From NCBI GenBank assembly GCA_035581425.1, contig DATJVP010000057.1:1-10916 (forward strand): 10,916 nucleotides of DNA. The letters run 5' to 3'. This DNA is from DASZHJ01 sp035581425 (GTDB lineage Bacteria; Pseudomonadota; Alphaproteobacteria; ATCC43930; CGMCC-115725). Below the pieces are notes generated by a model. It was not told the origin of the DNA. It searched no databases and saw only the letters and a list, made by a program, of their open reading frames with translations. Below are positions 1-6,624 of the stretch, piece after piece. A program made the translations under genes and the position numbers. The stretch's first letter is position 1, and each line of letters starts with the position of its first letter.

Positions 1-1727
1 CCGTCAAGCGGCGGCGAAGCCGGGGTGTAGCCCGCGGGAAAGCCGGTCGTGCCTGCGAATTTGTTGATGGATTGGCCCGATATCAGTTCAATCGCCGGCG
101 GCGTGAAATAGCGCGAATAGCCGGCGTGGAAAGTCGTATCGGGGTCGGGCTTCCAGACGGCATTGATGCGCGGACTAAATTGGCTGGCGGTGGTAAAGGC
201 GTGAAGCCCGTCGAAGCGCGCGCCGTAATTGAGCGTCACGGTCGGCAGTACTCGCCATTCATCCTGCAGATAGAGGCCGTAGACGAAGCCGGTCTTCCCG
301 CTGTTGTCGACGATCGAGACCGGTGTCGTGCCGACACTGGAGCAATCCAGAGTAAAGCAAGGGAAGACCTGCGATGTGGTATTGGAAGTTGCGCGCTCCA
401 CTTGGAAGACGCCGCCGTAGCGCAGCGTATGGTCGCTGGCGACACGATAAGTGGCGTCGGCCTGCACGCCTTGCGCAAAATCTCTGCGCGTCGCGTTCTG
501 GGCAATCCCGTTGAACATGAGATCGCCGACTACGTCCGGAGAGAAGGCGAGTTGGCTATAGCGCGCGAATGCGGAGACTTGGAAGTCGTAGGTCTCAGTC
601 GATTTCAGATAAGAAACGGCGGCGTAATCATTCGATTCGGCTTGCGTCTCATTGAGCAGGGTGGAGTTGAAACCCGTCTGGGCGCCGACTTGGAAGCTCG
701 GCACCTGTCCCGGAGTGTTGGGGATCTGGAACGCGGCCTGGTAGACGCCCAACGTAACGGCAATTTTGCTGGTGGCATCGAGGATATCCTCGAAGTAGGC
801 GAAGCCGTGACCCTGCCGCGTGAAATCATGGATGGGATTGTAGGAAGACGTCGGGTTCTCGATGCCGATCTTGTTCTGAAGGTAGTCGCCGACGACGTAG
901 TAGCTGAAGCTGTCGGCGGTTCCGCCGAATTCGGCGCTCGGCTCCAGCCATCCGTGGCTGCCGCCGTAGATCCCGGCCGATCCGCCCTGCTCGAAGGCGC
1001 CGCTCTTGGTCTGGATATCGACGATCCCCGTGGTGTAGAGGCCGTATTGCGCCGGCAGTGAGCCCGTTATGACATCGATCGAGGAGGCGAAACGCGAGGT
1101 CAGGCTCTGCCCGAAGAAGCTGATCCCTTCCGGCAGAATGAGCCCGTTGATGCGGTATTGGACGTTTGCATGATCGTTGCGCAGATGGATTTGGCCGAAG
1201 GAGTCCTGGCTGACCGCCGGCGCCTGCAACAGCGTCTGATTGAGGGGGATGTTGTCGCCGCCGGGTTGGGCTGCAATCGCTTGATCGCTCAGGGTATAGG
1301 TCGTGGCGCCAATGCGCGGCTCGATGTTGGCTCGAGCCTCGACGAGTTTTTGTGCGATCACCTTGAGATCGAGCGCCTGCTTTGCCGCGAGAGTGAGGTC
1401 GGAGCCGGCCCCGCTCGAGGCGTCGAGTGTCACGACCGCCGTCGCGGCCTCGTAGCCCTCCTTCTCCGCGATGACGGAATAGACGCCGGGCGGCACGCCC
1501 GTGAAGCGGTAGCGGCCGTCCGGCCCAGCCGTCGTGCGCGCGGCGACGCGCCTGTCCGGCGCCTCGAGTCGAAGCTCCGTTCCCGCAAGCGGCCGCCCCA
1601 ACGCGTCCTGTGCCACGCCCTCGACGACGCCCGCCGCCGGCGCCGCCCGTAAGGTGCTCGCGAACGCGCAGCACACGAGCATTATCAATCCGACCATCGA
1701 GCCGAAGCGATTGATTGCCGCAGCCAT
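1..1727 (-). CDS. TonB-dependent outer-membrane receptor, probable zinc/metal receptor (C-terminus outside window)
   Basis: An open frame on the minus strand is continuous from the start codon to the left edge (about 575 codons), so the C-terminal part of the barrel is missing. It starts with a signal peptide (about residues 1-28, hydrophobic core then LRA-A). Next comes a carboxypeptidase-regulatory-like beta-sandwich (about 33-114, with DGRYRF and GVPPGVYSV). A plug domain follows (about 120-250, with QIHLRND, YRINGLILP, IDVITGSLPAQYG and VDIQTKSG). The rest alternates in barrel-like strands with aromatic ends such as VYGLYLQDEWR and LNYGARFDG. Such receptors take up metal chelates or other scarce ligands using TonB-ExbBD energy. 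The zinc role is inferred from the divergent zevAB-znuACB genes and the palindrome at 1768-1779. The start at 1727 is chosen for the GGGGGCGGGG tract just upstream. An in-frame ATG at 1745 would add six residues (MARGRG) and is also possible. Confidence 0.88.
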   Translation of the reverse strand, partial: MAAAINRFGSMVGLIMLVCCAFASTLRAAPAAGVVEGVAQDALGRPLAGTELRLEAPDRRVAARTTAGPDGRYRFTGVPPGVYSVIAEKEGYEAATAVVTLDASSGAGSDLTLAAKQALDLKVIAQKLVEARANIEPRIGATTYTLSDQAIAAQPGGDNIPLNQTLLQAPAVSQDSFGQIHLRNDHANVQYRINGLILPEGISFFGQSLTSRFASSIDVITGSLPAQYGLYTTGIVDIQTKSGAFEQGGSAGIYGGSHGWLEPSAEFGGTADSFSYYVVGDYLQNKIGIENPTSSYNPIHDFTRQGHGFAYFEDILDATSKIAVTLGVYQAAFQIPNTPGQVPSFQVGAQTGFNSTLLNETQAESNDYAAVSYLKSTETYDFQVSAFARYSQLAFSPDVVGDLMFNGIAQNATRRDFAQGVQADATYRVASDHTLRYGGVFQVERATSNTTSQVFPCFTLDCSSVGTTPVSIVDNSGKTGFVYGLYLQDEWRVLPTVTLNYGARFDGLHAFTTASQFSPRINAVWKPDPDTTFHAGYSRYFTPPAIELISGQSINKFAGTTGFPAGYTPASPPLD

Positions 1728-1767
1728 GCCCCGCCCCCGCGCCATCAAGATTCTTGGCTGGGACGTT

Positions 1768-1779
1768 ATGTTATATCAT
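1768..1779. promoter_or_regulatory. Candidate Zur-like operator in the divergent region
   Basis: ATGTTATATCAT is a 12-bp palindrome with one mismatched pair, in an AT-rich patch of an otherwise GC-rich intergenic region. It shares the GTTATA half-site with the perfect repeat before znuA. It lies about 40 bp upstream of the receptor start and about 145 bp upstream of the DUF1007 gene, so it could control the receptor or both. The match to Zur sites is partial (the second half-site is poor), so this is a candidate only. Confidence 0.45.
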
Positions 1780-1923
1780 TCTGCAATGCAATCGGTTCCG
1801 TGAGCGGACGTCCCTGCGCGCGTTACATCGTCCGTCCGTATCGGATGTGCCCTAGGGTTGCGCTATCACATTTGCTTCAGCCGCATTGGCGCGACCCCTT
1901 CGGGGTGCTATAGGCATCGTTCC

Positions 1924-2517
1924 ATGCGAACGGTGATCGCCGCTGCGGCTCTGTTGATGCTTTCGGCGACGTCGGCCGCGGCGCATCCGCATGTTTTCAT
2001 CGATTATGCGGTGGTGCTGCAGTTCGAGAAGGGCACGCTCAAATCGGTGCGGATGACCTGGACCTTCGACGAGATGTACAGCTCCATGCTGTACCAGGAC
2101 TACACGAGCCATCCGCGTGGGCCGCTCAGCGCGGCCGATGTGAGTCGGCTGCAGAAGGGCGCCTTCGAGGACACTGCCGACTATCACTACTTCGTCGACG
2201 TCACACTGAACGGAAAGCCGGTCGCGGTGAAGAAGGTGACGGACTTCGCGGCCAAGTTCGAGCATCATCGCATCAGCTATTCCTTCACGGTGCCGATTCC
2301 CGACGGTCCCGCGTCCGGGAAGAACGCGCTCGAGATCGCGGCCTTCGACAACGAGTTCTATATCGACTTCGAGCTCGTCGAGAAGGACGCGGTCGGCTTC
2401 GAGAATGCTGAGGGGCTCGGCGTTTCCTGCGCACCCAAGAAGACGCGGAAGGACACTCCCGTGATCGGCGCAGTCAATACCGTGGCGATGGCCTGCGCCT
2501 GGAGCCAGGCGAGCTGA
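1924..2517 (+). CDS. zevA: DUF1007 periplasmic protein, ZevA-like metal-binding protein
   Basis: A 197-residue secreted protein of the DUF1007 family (COG3683). A signal peptide covers residues 1-20 and appears to be cut just before HPH (residues 21-23), giving a mature protein that starts HPHVFID, the hallmark of this family. Other visible features are DYHYF, FEHHRISYSF and DNEFYIDFEL, and two cysteines (C169, C191) that could form a disulfide. In Haemophilus influenzae a DUF1007 protein, ZevA, binds zinc in the periplasm and works with the NicO-family protein ZevB. The next gene here is a NicO protein 10 bp away, so the pair matches. The start at 1924 was chosen because it opens directly into the signal peptide. 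A longer frame from a TTG at 1858 adds 22 unlikely residues. Nickel or cobalt handling is an alternative, since DUF1007/NicO pairs are also annotated that way. Confidence 0.82.
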   Translation: MRTVIAAAALLMLSATSAAAHPHVFIDYAVVLQFEKGTLKSVRMTWTFDEMYSSMLYQDYTSHPRGPLSAADVSRLQKGAFEDTADYHYFVDVTLNGKPVAVKKVTDFAAKFEHHRISYSFTVPIPDGPASGKNALEIAAFDNEFYIDFELVEKDAVGFENAEGLGVSCAPKKTRKDTPVIGAVNTVAMACAWSQAS

Positions 2518-2527
2518 GGAGCGAGAG

Positions 2528-3511
2528 ATGCGAGGCTTGCGAACCTTTCTCCTGGGAATTCTGCTGATCCTCGCGATCGCGCCCGCGGCCTCCGCCGATT
2601 CCATCACCGGACGCGGCGCGCCGCCCGAGAGCGCGGGCGCGAGCCTGCCCTTCGTCAACGGCTTCATGATGCGGCTCGCCAACGCCCAGAAGCAGCTCAA
2701 CGACACGATCTCCCGCGAATTCCGCAGCGTGCATGACGGCGGCTCACGCCTTGCGATTCTCGCGATACTCGGCCTCTCCTTCCTCTATGGCGCGCTCCAT
2801 GCAGTGGGGCCCGGCCACGGCAAAGCCGTCGTCGCCTCCTATTTCGTCGCGAACCGGGCGCGCTGGACGGCGGGGATCGTGATGGGGAGCCTGATCTCGC
2901 TGATCCAAGGCGCGTCCGCTATAGCGATGGTCGGGCTCCTCGCGATCGTCTTGCAGTGGCGGCAGTTCGAGGTTCTGAACCGGACCGCCTCCGTCGAGTT
3001 CGTGAGCTACGCGCTGATTGCACTCCTCGGTGCCGTGATGCTCTTCCGCGCGCTCACGGGGCGCGGACACCATCATCATCATGGGCTCGATGACCACGAT
3101 CATCGCGATCATCACGGTCATCACGCGCACGAGCAGGCGCTGCCCCCTCAGCCCGACCCTCTCCCTGGAGGGGAGAGGGGGCAGGAGCGTCCGCACCGTC
3201 TCAATCTGAAGCTCGTGATCGCTGCGGGGCTCACGCCCTGCGCAAGCGCCATCATCATCCTGCTCTTCGCGCTCGCGAATGAGGCGCTCGGCGTCGGGAT
3301 TGTGGCGGTGGCCGTGCTGTCGCTGGGTATGGCAATCACGGTCTCCATCGTCGGCGTGGCAAGCGTGCTCGGGCGGCACACGCTGCTGCGCGTCCTCGAT
3401 GCCGTCGGCGTCGGGAGTCACCGCTTCGAGCAGAGCCTCGCCGCCATCGGCGCCTTCTGCATTGTCGTGTTCGCGAGCCTCCTCATGCTCGGTGCCTGGT
3501 ACAGGATCTGA
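2528..3511 (+). CDS. zevB: NicO-family inner-membrane metal transporter with His-rich loop, ZevB-like
   Basis: A 327-residue membrane protein of the NicO/RcnA-like family (COG2215). An N-terminal hydrophobic segment (about 5-22) is followed by a short periplasmic stretch and then the core. The core carries HAVGPGHGK (91-99), the family's metal-site motif, several further membrane segments, and GLTPC (234-238), the second family motif. Between the two halves is a histidine-rich loop (181-201, 12 His in 21 residues), followed directly by about 16 residues encoded by a palindromic element (separate entry). A GAGGAG Shine-Dalgarno sequence overlaps the end of the upstream DUF1007 gene, so the two are almost surely co-transcribed. 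NicO proteins include nickel/cobalt exporters and the zinc-linked ZevB. The neighbouring znu genes favour zinc, but direction and metal cannot be read from the sequence. Confidence 0.85.
   Translation: MRGLRTFLLGILLILAIAPAASADSITGRGAPPESAGASLPFVNGFMMRLANAQKQLNDTISREFRSVHDGGSRLAILAILGLSFLYGALHAVGPGHGKAVVASYFVANRARWTAGIVMGSLISLIQGASAIAMVGLLAIVLQWRQFEVLNRTASVEFVSYALIALLGAVMLFRALTGRGHHHHHGLDDHDHRDHHGHHAHEQALPPQPDPLPGGERGQERPHRLNLKLVIAAGLTPCASAIIILLFALANEALGVGIVAVAVLSLGMAITVSIVGVASVLGRHTLLRVLDAVGVGSHRFEQSLAAIGAFCIVVFASLLMLGAWYRI
3141..3183. repeat. REP-like palindromic element inside the NicO coding sequence
   Basis: CCCTCTCCC (3157-3165) and GGGAGAGGG (3171-3179) form a perfect 9-bp stem with a 5-base loop. 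An outer pair, TGCCCCC (3141-3147) and GGGGGCA (3177-3183), flanks and partly overlaps it. Sequence of this type (CCCTCTCC...GGAGAGGG) is familiar as dispersed palindromic repeats in proteobacterial genomes. It is read in frame as roughly residues 205-220 (QPDPLPGGERGQE) of the transporter, right after the His-rich loop. The hairpin is seen directly; the assignment to a dispersed repeat family is inference. Confidence 0.6.
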
Positions 3512-3538
3512 TCGATCCGGCTTCCCCTCCTCGCATGC

Positions 3539-3551
3539 GTTATAGTATAAC
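3539..3551. promoter_or_regulatory. Zur box upstream of znuA
   Basis: GTTATA-G-TATAAC is a perfect 13-bp inverted repeat around one central base, 28 bp before the znuA start. It matches the core of the gammaproteobacterial Zur consensus (TGTTATA-N-TATAACA), and Zur represses znu genes when zinc is plentiful. It also contains TATAGT/TATAAC strings that could serve as a -10 element, which would let the repressor block the promoter directly. No clear -35 is seen. It implies that znuACB has its own promoter rather than relying only on read-through from zevAB. Confidence 0.8.
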
Positions 3552-3566
3552 ATTGCGTGTCTTTCC

Positions 3567-3573
3567 AGGAGGT
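3567..3573 (+). promoter_or_regulatory. Ribosome binding site of znuA
   Basis: AGGAGGT is a near-perfect Shine-Dalgarno sequence six bases before the ATG at 3580. It decides the start against the upstream in-frame ATG at 3535, which would put the Zur box inside the coding region and spoil the signal peptide. Confidence 0.85.
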
Positions 3574-3579
3574 CGGCCC

Positions 3580-4452
3580 ATGCGCAGTCTCTTTGCAATC
3601 GCTCTCGCTCTCGCCCTCGGTTTCTGCGCTGCTGCCGCGCAGGCGGAGCCCATCTCGGTGGTCGCCGCCGAGAATTTCTATGGGGATATCGCCGCGCAGA
3701 TCGGCGGCCCCAATGTTGCCGTCACGAGCATCCTCGCGAACCCCGACCAGGACCCGCATCTCTTCGAGGCGAGCGCCTCGACCGCCCGTGCGATTGCGGC
3801 CGCGCGCGTCGTGATCGTCAATGGCGCAGATTACGACCCCTGGATGGAGAAGCTGCTCTCGGCCTCGCGATCGCCGGGGCGCGAGGTGATCGAGGCTGCG
3901 AAGCTCGTGCACAAGAAGGCGGGCGACAATCCTCATCTCTGGTACGATCCCGCGACCATGCCCGCCGTTGCCAAGGCGCTTGCCGCGACGCTCGCGAGGC
4001 TCGATCCCGCCCATCGCGGAGATTACGAGCAGCGGCTTGCAGCGTTCCTCGCCTCGCTGGAGCCGCTCAACGCCAAGATCGCGGCGATGCGCAAGCAGTA
4101 TGCGGGAACGCCCGTCACGGCGGTCGAGCCCGTCTTCGGCTACATGGCGGCGGCGCTCGGCTTGAAGATGCGGAACGAGCGCTTCCAGCTCGCCGTGCAG
4201 AACGACACAGAGCCGAGCCCCTCGGAGATCGCTGCCTTCCAGAAGGACCTGAAAACGCGCGCGGTCAAGGTGCTGCTCTACAACAGTCAGACCGAGGAGG
4301 AGGTCACCAAGAAGATGCGTGAGCTCGCGCAGCAATCGGGTGTGCCCGTCGTCGGCGTGAGCGAGACGGCGCCCCCGGATACCCAGTACCAGGCCTGGAT
4401 GCTGAAGCAGTTGGATGCGCTCGGCGCGGCGCTCGGCGGCAAGGGCTCGTGA
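3580..4452 (+). CDS. znuA: Zinc/manganese ABC transporter periplasmic substrate-binding protein (ZnuA/TroA family)
   Basis: A 290-residue cluster A-I binding protein. A signal peptide (1-22, ending AAAAQA) is followed by VVAAENFYGDIAAQIGG, typical of the TroA fold. Likely metal ligands by position are H60 (QDPHLFEAS), H119 (NPHLWYD), E183 (VEPVFGY) and an acidic residue near 262-267 (SETAPPD). Zinc-type members usually have His at the third position, whereas manganese-type members (PsaA/MntC) have Glu, so the metal is not certain. There is no His-rich flexible loop of the kind seen in E. coli ZnuA. It delivers periplasmic metal to the ZnuB permease. The Zur box upstream, the znuC and znuB genes downstream and a GTGA overlap with znuC all support a zinc import operon. 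Confidence 0.87.
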   Translation: MRSLFAIALALALGFCAAAAQAEPISVVAAENFYGDIAAQIGGPNVAVTSILANPDQDPHLFEASASTARAIAAARVVIVNGADYDPWMEKLLSASRSPGREVIEAAKLVHKKAGDNPHLWYDPATMPAVAKALAATLARLDPAHRGDYEQRLAAFLASLEPLNAKIAAMRKQYAGTPVTAVEPVFGYMAAALGLKMRNERFQLAVQNDTEPSPSEIAAFQKDLKTRAVKVLLYNSQTEEEVTKKMRELAQQSGVPVVGVSETAPPDTQYQAWMLKQLDALGAALGGKGS

Positions 4453-5249
4453 CGGCGATCGAGCTCAAGCACGTCACACTGACGCGGGGCGAGCGGGTCG
4501 TTCTCTCCTGCGTCGACGCGGGGATTGCCGAGGGCGAGTTCGTGGGCGTCTTCGGCCCGAACGGTGCCGGCAAGACCACGCTCTTGCAGGCGATCCTCGG
4601 CGTGCTCCGCCCGCAGCAGGGCGAGATCCGCGTCTTCGGCGCACCCGCCGGCGCGGGCGGCGCCGAAGTAGGCTACTTGCCGCAGAAGCGGAGCTCGCTC
4701 GGCGATCTCCGCCTGCGCGGCTGGGATTTCGTCGCGAGTGCCTATCGCGGCGAGCGCTGGGGCATGCCGATCCTCGGTTCCGAGGGCCGAGCCGCCGTGC
4801 GCTTTTCGCTCGAGACGGTGGAAGCTACGGACCTCGCGGAGCGACCGTTTGCTGAGCTTTCCGGCGGCGAGCAGCAGCGATTGCTCCTGGCACAGGCGCT
4901 TCTGGGCAAGCCGCGGCTGCTGCTCCTCGACGAGCCGCTGATCTCGCTCGATCCGCGCTACCAGCAGACGGTGGTCGATCTCGTGAAGCGCGTGCAGCGC
5001 ACGCTCGGTATGACCGTGCTCTTCACGGCGCACGAGCTCAATCCGCTCCTCGGCGCCATGGACCGAGTGCTCTATCTCGGCAGCGGACAGGCCGCGCTCG
5101 GCTCCGTCGACGCCGTCATGACCTCCGAAGTGCTATCGCGCCTCTACAGGGCGCCGATCGAGGTGCTGCGCGTCAACGGGCGCATCATCGTGGTGTCCGC
5201 ACATGGCGCGGTGGAGGCGGGCGCACACCTCCACGATCATCATGCTTGA
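4449..5249 (+). CDS. znuC: Zinc ABC transporter ATP-binding protein
   Basis: A 266-residue ABC ATPase that powers metal import from the cytoplasmic face. All motifs are present: Walker A GPNGAGKTT (36-44), Q-loop YLPQ (Q79), signature LSGGEQQR (137-144), Walker B LLLLDE (157-162), D-loop LISLD and switch histidine in TAHE (H195). The GTG start lies in the GTGA overlap with the znuA stop, indicating translational coupling. The last 15 residues are unusual, with five histidines (ending HLHDHHA), possibly a metal-sensing or metal-binding tail. The 3' end overlaps the start of znuB by 8 bp. Confidence 0.92.
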   Translation: MTAIELKHVTLTRGERVVLSCVDAGIAEGEFVGVFGPNGAGKTTLLQAILGVLRPQQGEIRVFGAPAGAGGAEVGYLPQKRSSLGDLRLRGWDFVASAYRGERWGMPILGSEGRAAVRFSLETVEATDLAERPFAELSGGEQQRLLLAQALLGKPRLLLLDEPLISLDPRYQQTVVDLVKRVQRTLGMTVLFTAHELNPLLGAMDRVLYLGSGQAALGSVDAVMTSEVLSRLYRAPIEVLRVNGRIIVVSAHGAVEAGAHLHDHHA

Positions 5250-6081
5250 GTACGATTTCATGCAGACCGCCTTCGCCGCCGGCACGGTGGTGGCGATCGT
5301 CTCGGGAGCGGTCGGCTATTTTCTGGTGCTGCGCAATCTCACTTTCGCGGGTCACGCGCTCTCGCATGTGGGCTTTGCGGGCGCGACGGGCGCGCTGCTG
5401 CTGGGGGTTCCGCCCTTCTGGGGCCTCCTCATCTTCACACTCGTTGCCAGCACCGGGATGGGTCTCCTCGGCGAGCGGCTCCGCGGACGCGATGTTGCCG
5501 TGGGCGTCATCCTCTCGCTCTCGCTTGGCCTCGGCGTGCTGTTCCTAAGCCTCTACACCTCCTATGCGACGCAAGCGACCGCGCTCCTCTTCGGAAACGT
5601 CTTGGGCGTGAGCCGCGGGAGTCTCGCGAGCCTCGCGCTGCTTGGTGTCGTGAGTCTCGCTGCGTTGACGGTGATCTCGCGACCGCTGCTCTTCGCGACA
5701 CTCGACCCCGAGCTCGCAGAGGCCAAGGGCGTGTCGCTGCGCCTCGTCTCCGTCCTCTTCCTCTTGATCGTCGGTGTCGCGGTTGCGGAGGCGGTGCAGA
5801 TCGTCGGCATTCTCCTGGTCTTCGCGCTGATGGTGGGACCGGCAGCGGCGGCACTTCGGCTCGCCCCCGGCCTCAAGACCGGCGTGCTGCTCTCGATCCT
5901 CCTCGCGGTAACCGAGACCTGGGCGGGGATCGCGCTCTCCTTCTACACGGATTGGCCGCCGACTTTCTGGATCACCCTGCTGGGCTCCGGCGTCTATCTC
6001 CTGAGCCTGCTCGCGCCACGCGCAGCGCGCAGAGCGGCACCCGCAGAGCACGGCCATGCGCATACGGTCGACGCGGATTGA
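5242..6081 (+). CDS. znuB: Zinc ABC transporter permease
   Basis: A 279-residue polytopic inner-membrane protein of the ABC-3 family with about eight hydrophobic segments. Family signatures are visible: GHALSHVGFAGA near residue 40, where the coupling to the ATPase begins, and LDPELAEAKGV in the second half. It forms the channel that takes metal from the binding protein. The ATG at 5242 gives an ATGCTTGA overlap with znuC. An earlier in-frame start at 5203 would add 13 residues within znuC, and a later ATG at 5260 is also possible. The C-terminus carries a short EHGHAHT tail with three histidines, echoing the His-rich tail of znuC. Confidence 0.9.
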   Translation: MLEYDFMQTAFAAGTVVAIVSGAVGYFLVLRNLTFAGHALSHVGFAGATGALLLGVPPFWGLLIFTLVASTGMGLLGERLRGRDVAVGVILSLSLGLGVLFLSLYTSYATQATALLFGNVLGVSRGSLASLALLGVVSLAALTVISRPLLFATLDPELAEAKGVSLRLVSVLFLLIVGVAVAEAVQIVGILLVFALMVGPAAAALRLAPGLKTGVLLSILLAVTETWAGIALSFYTDWPPTFWITLLGSGVYLLSLLAPRAARRAAPAEHGHAHTVDAD

Positions 6082-6187
6082 CCGTCGGCGCGGTCATTTC
6101 TTAGGGTCACCGGCGATGGCTCCCTTCGGGGTTCAAAAGCGAACGCGGGTGAGGTCGATGCGGCCCAAGCCGCGGCTGCCACCGCCT

Positions 6188-6433
6188 TACAACATGACGA
6201 TCACGCCGGTCTCGGTGCTGGTCGCGATCCTCGTGGGCGGCATCGAGGCGCTGGCTCTGGTCGCGGACAAGCTCGAGCTCGACGGGTGGTTCTGGGACGG
6301 CGTCGCCGCGCTCAACGATAACTTCGGCAGCCTCGGTTTCCTCATCATCGCAATCTTCGCCGCGAGCTGGCTGGTCTCGATGGCGATCTATCGCCTCCGG
6401 GGCTACGACGCTATCGATCCCGCGACCCCTTGA
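6188..6433 (+). pseudogene. C-terminal remnant of a NiCoT (HoxN/HupN/NixA) nickel/cobalt permease
   Basis: The frame from about YNMTIT to the stop (about 81 residues) reads like the last two membrane helices of NiCoT permeases: TITPVSVLVAILVGGIEAL, then ALNDNFGSLGFLII, then a final helix and YRLRGYD. Full members have about eight helices and 330-370 residues, and here the upstream 100 bp contain no recognisable part of the rest in any forward frame. The open frame extends back to an ATG at 6056 inside znuB, with internal ATGs at 6116, 6158 and 6194, but the upstream residues are Arg/Pro-rich and look non-coding. I infer a deletion remnant. A small two-helix protein starting at 6158 or 6194 cannot be excluded, because the remnant itself has no stop or frameshift. 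Confidence 0.7.
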
Positions 6434-6454
6434 TGCGGCACTCTGCCGCAGGGG
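6426..6454 (+). terminator. Hairpin after the NiCoT remnant, possible terminator
   Basis: TGCGGCA (6434-6440) and TGCCGCA (6444-6450) form a perfect 7-bp stem with a CTC loop. CCCC (6426-6429) and GGGG (6451-6454) can extend it beyond an unpaired TTGA. It sits right on the stop codon of the remnant, between the zinc genes and the copper genes. There is no T-tract after it, so it is either a weak terminator or only an RNA-stabilising structure. The remaining bases to 6624 hold nothing I can identify. Confidence 0.4.
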
Positions 6455-6624
6455 ACTTCGCGCATAGACGCGGAGCTGGGGCGGTCAATTGGGCACGGAA
6501 TGCTAGACTCCCGGCGATCTCCAGGAGCACGGTCCCCGCGCTTCCCGTCCCGCGACGAACGGGTCGTGCGTCGCCTATAACGGGTAGGAACGAGAGCAAT
6601 GCAGCATTCCCGCGGGTCGCCGGC

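Noticed and set aside
72..1061. A 329-codon open frame on the plus strand opposite the receptor gene
   Set aside because: Its product is an Arg/Ala/Gly-rich shadow without domains. The minus strand reads as a continuous TonB-dependent receptor over the same bases.
826..1674. A 282-codon minus-strand open frame
   Set aside because: It is in a different frame from the receptor and its product is very Arg/Gly-rich with no fold signature.
1894..1906. ACCCC-TTC-GGGGT hairpin before the DUF1007 gene
   Set aside because: It is only a 5-bp stem with no riboswitch-like surroundings; too little to call a regulatory RNA.
3535..3579. Upstream start of znuA
   Set aside because: It would put the Zur box inside the gene and hide the signal peptide. 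The AGGAGGT before 3580 marks the real start.
2744..3598. A 284-codon minus-strand frame opposite zevB
   Set aside because: It is composed of Arg/Asp/Glu/His strings mirroring the codons of the membrane protein; a shadow.
6121..6150. GGTTCAAAA string that recalls a tRNA T-loop
   Set aside because: No acceptor, D or anticodon arms can be drawn around it.
6576..6581. TATAAC half-site upstream of the SCO1 gene
   Set aside because: No partner half-site is present, so it is not a Zur operator.
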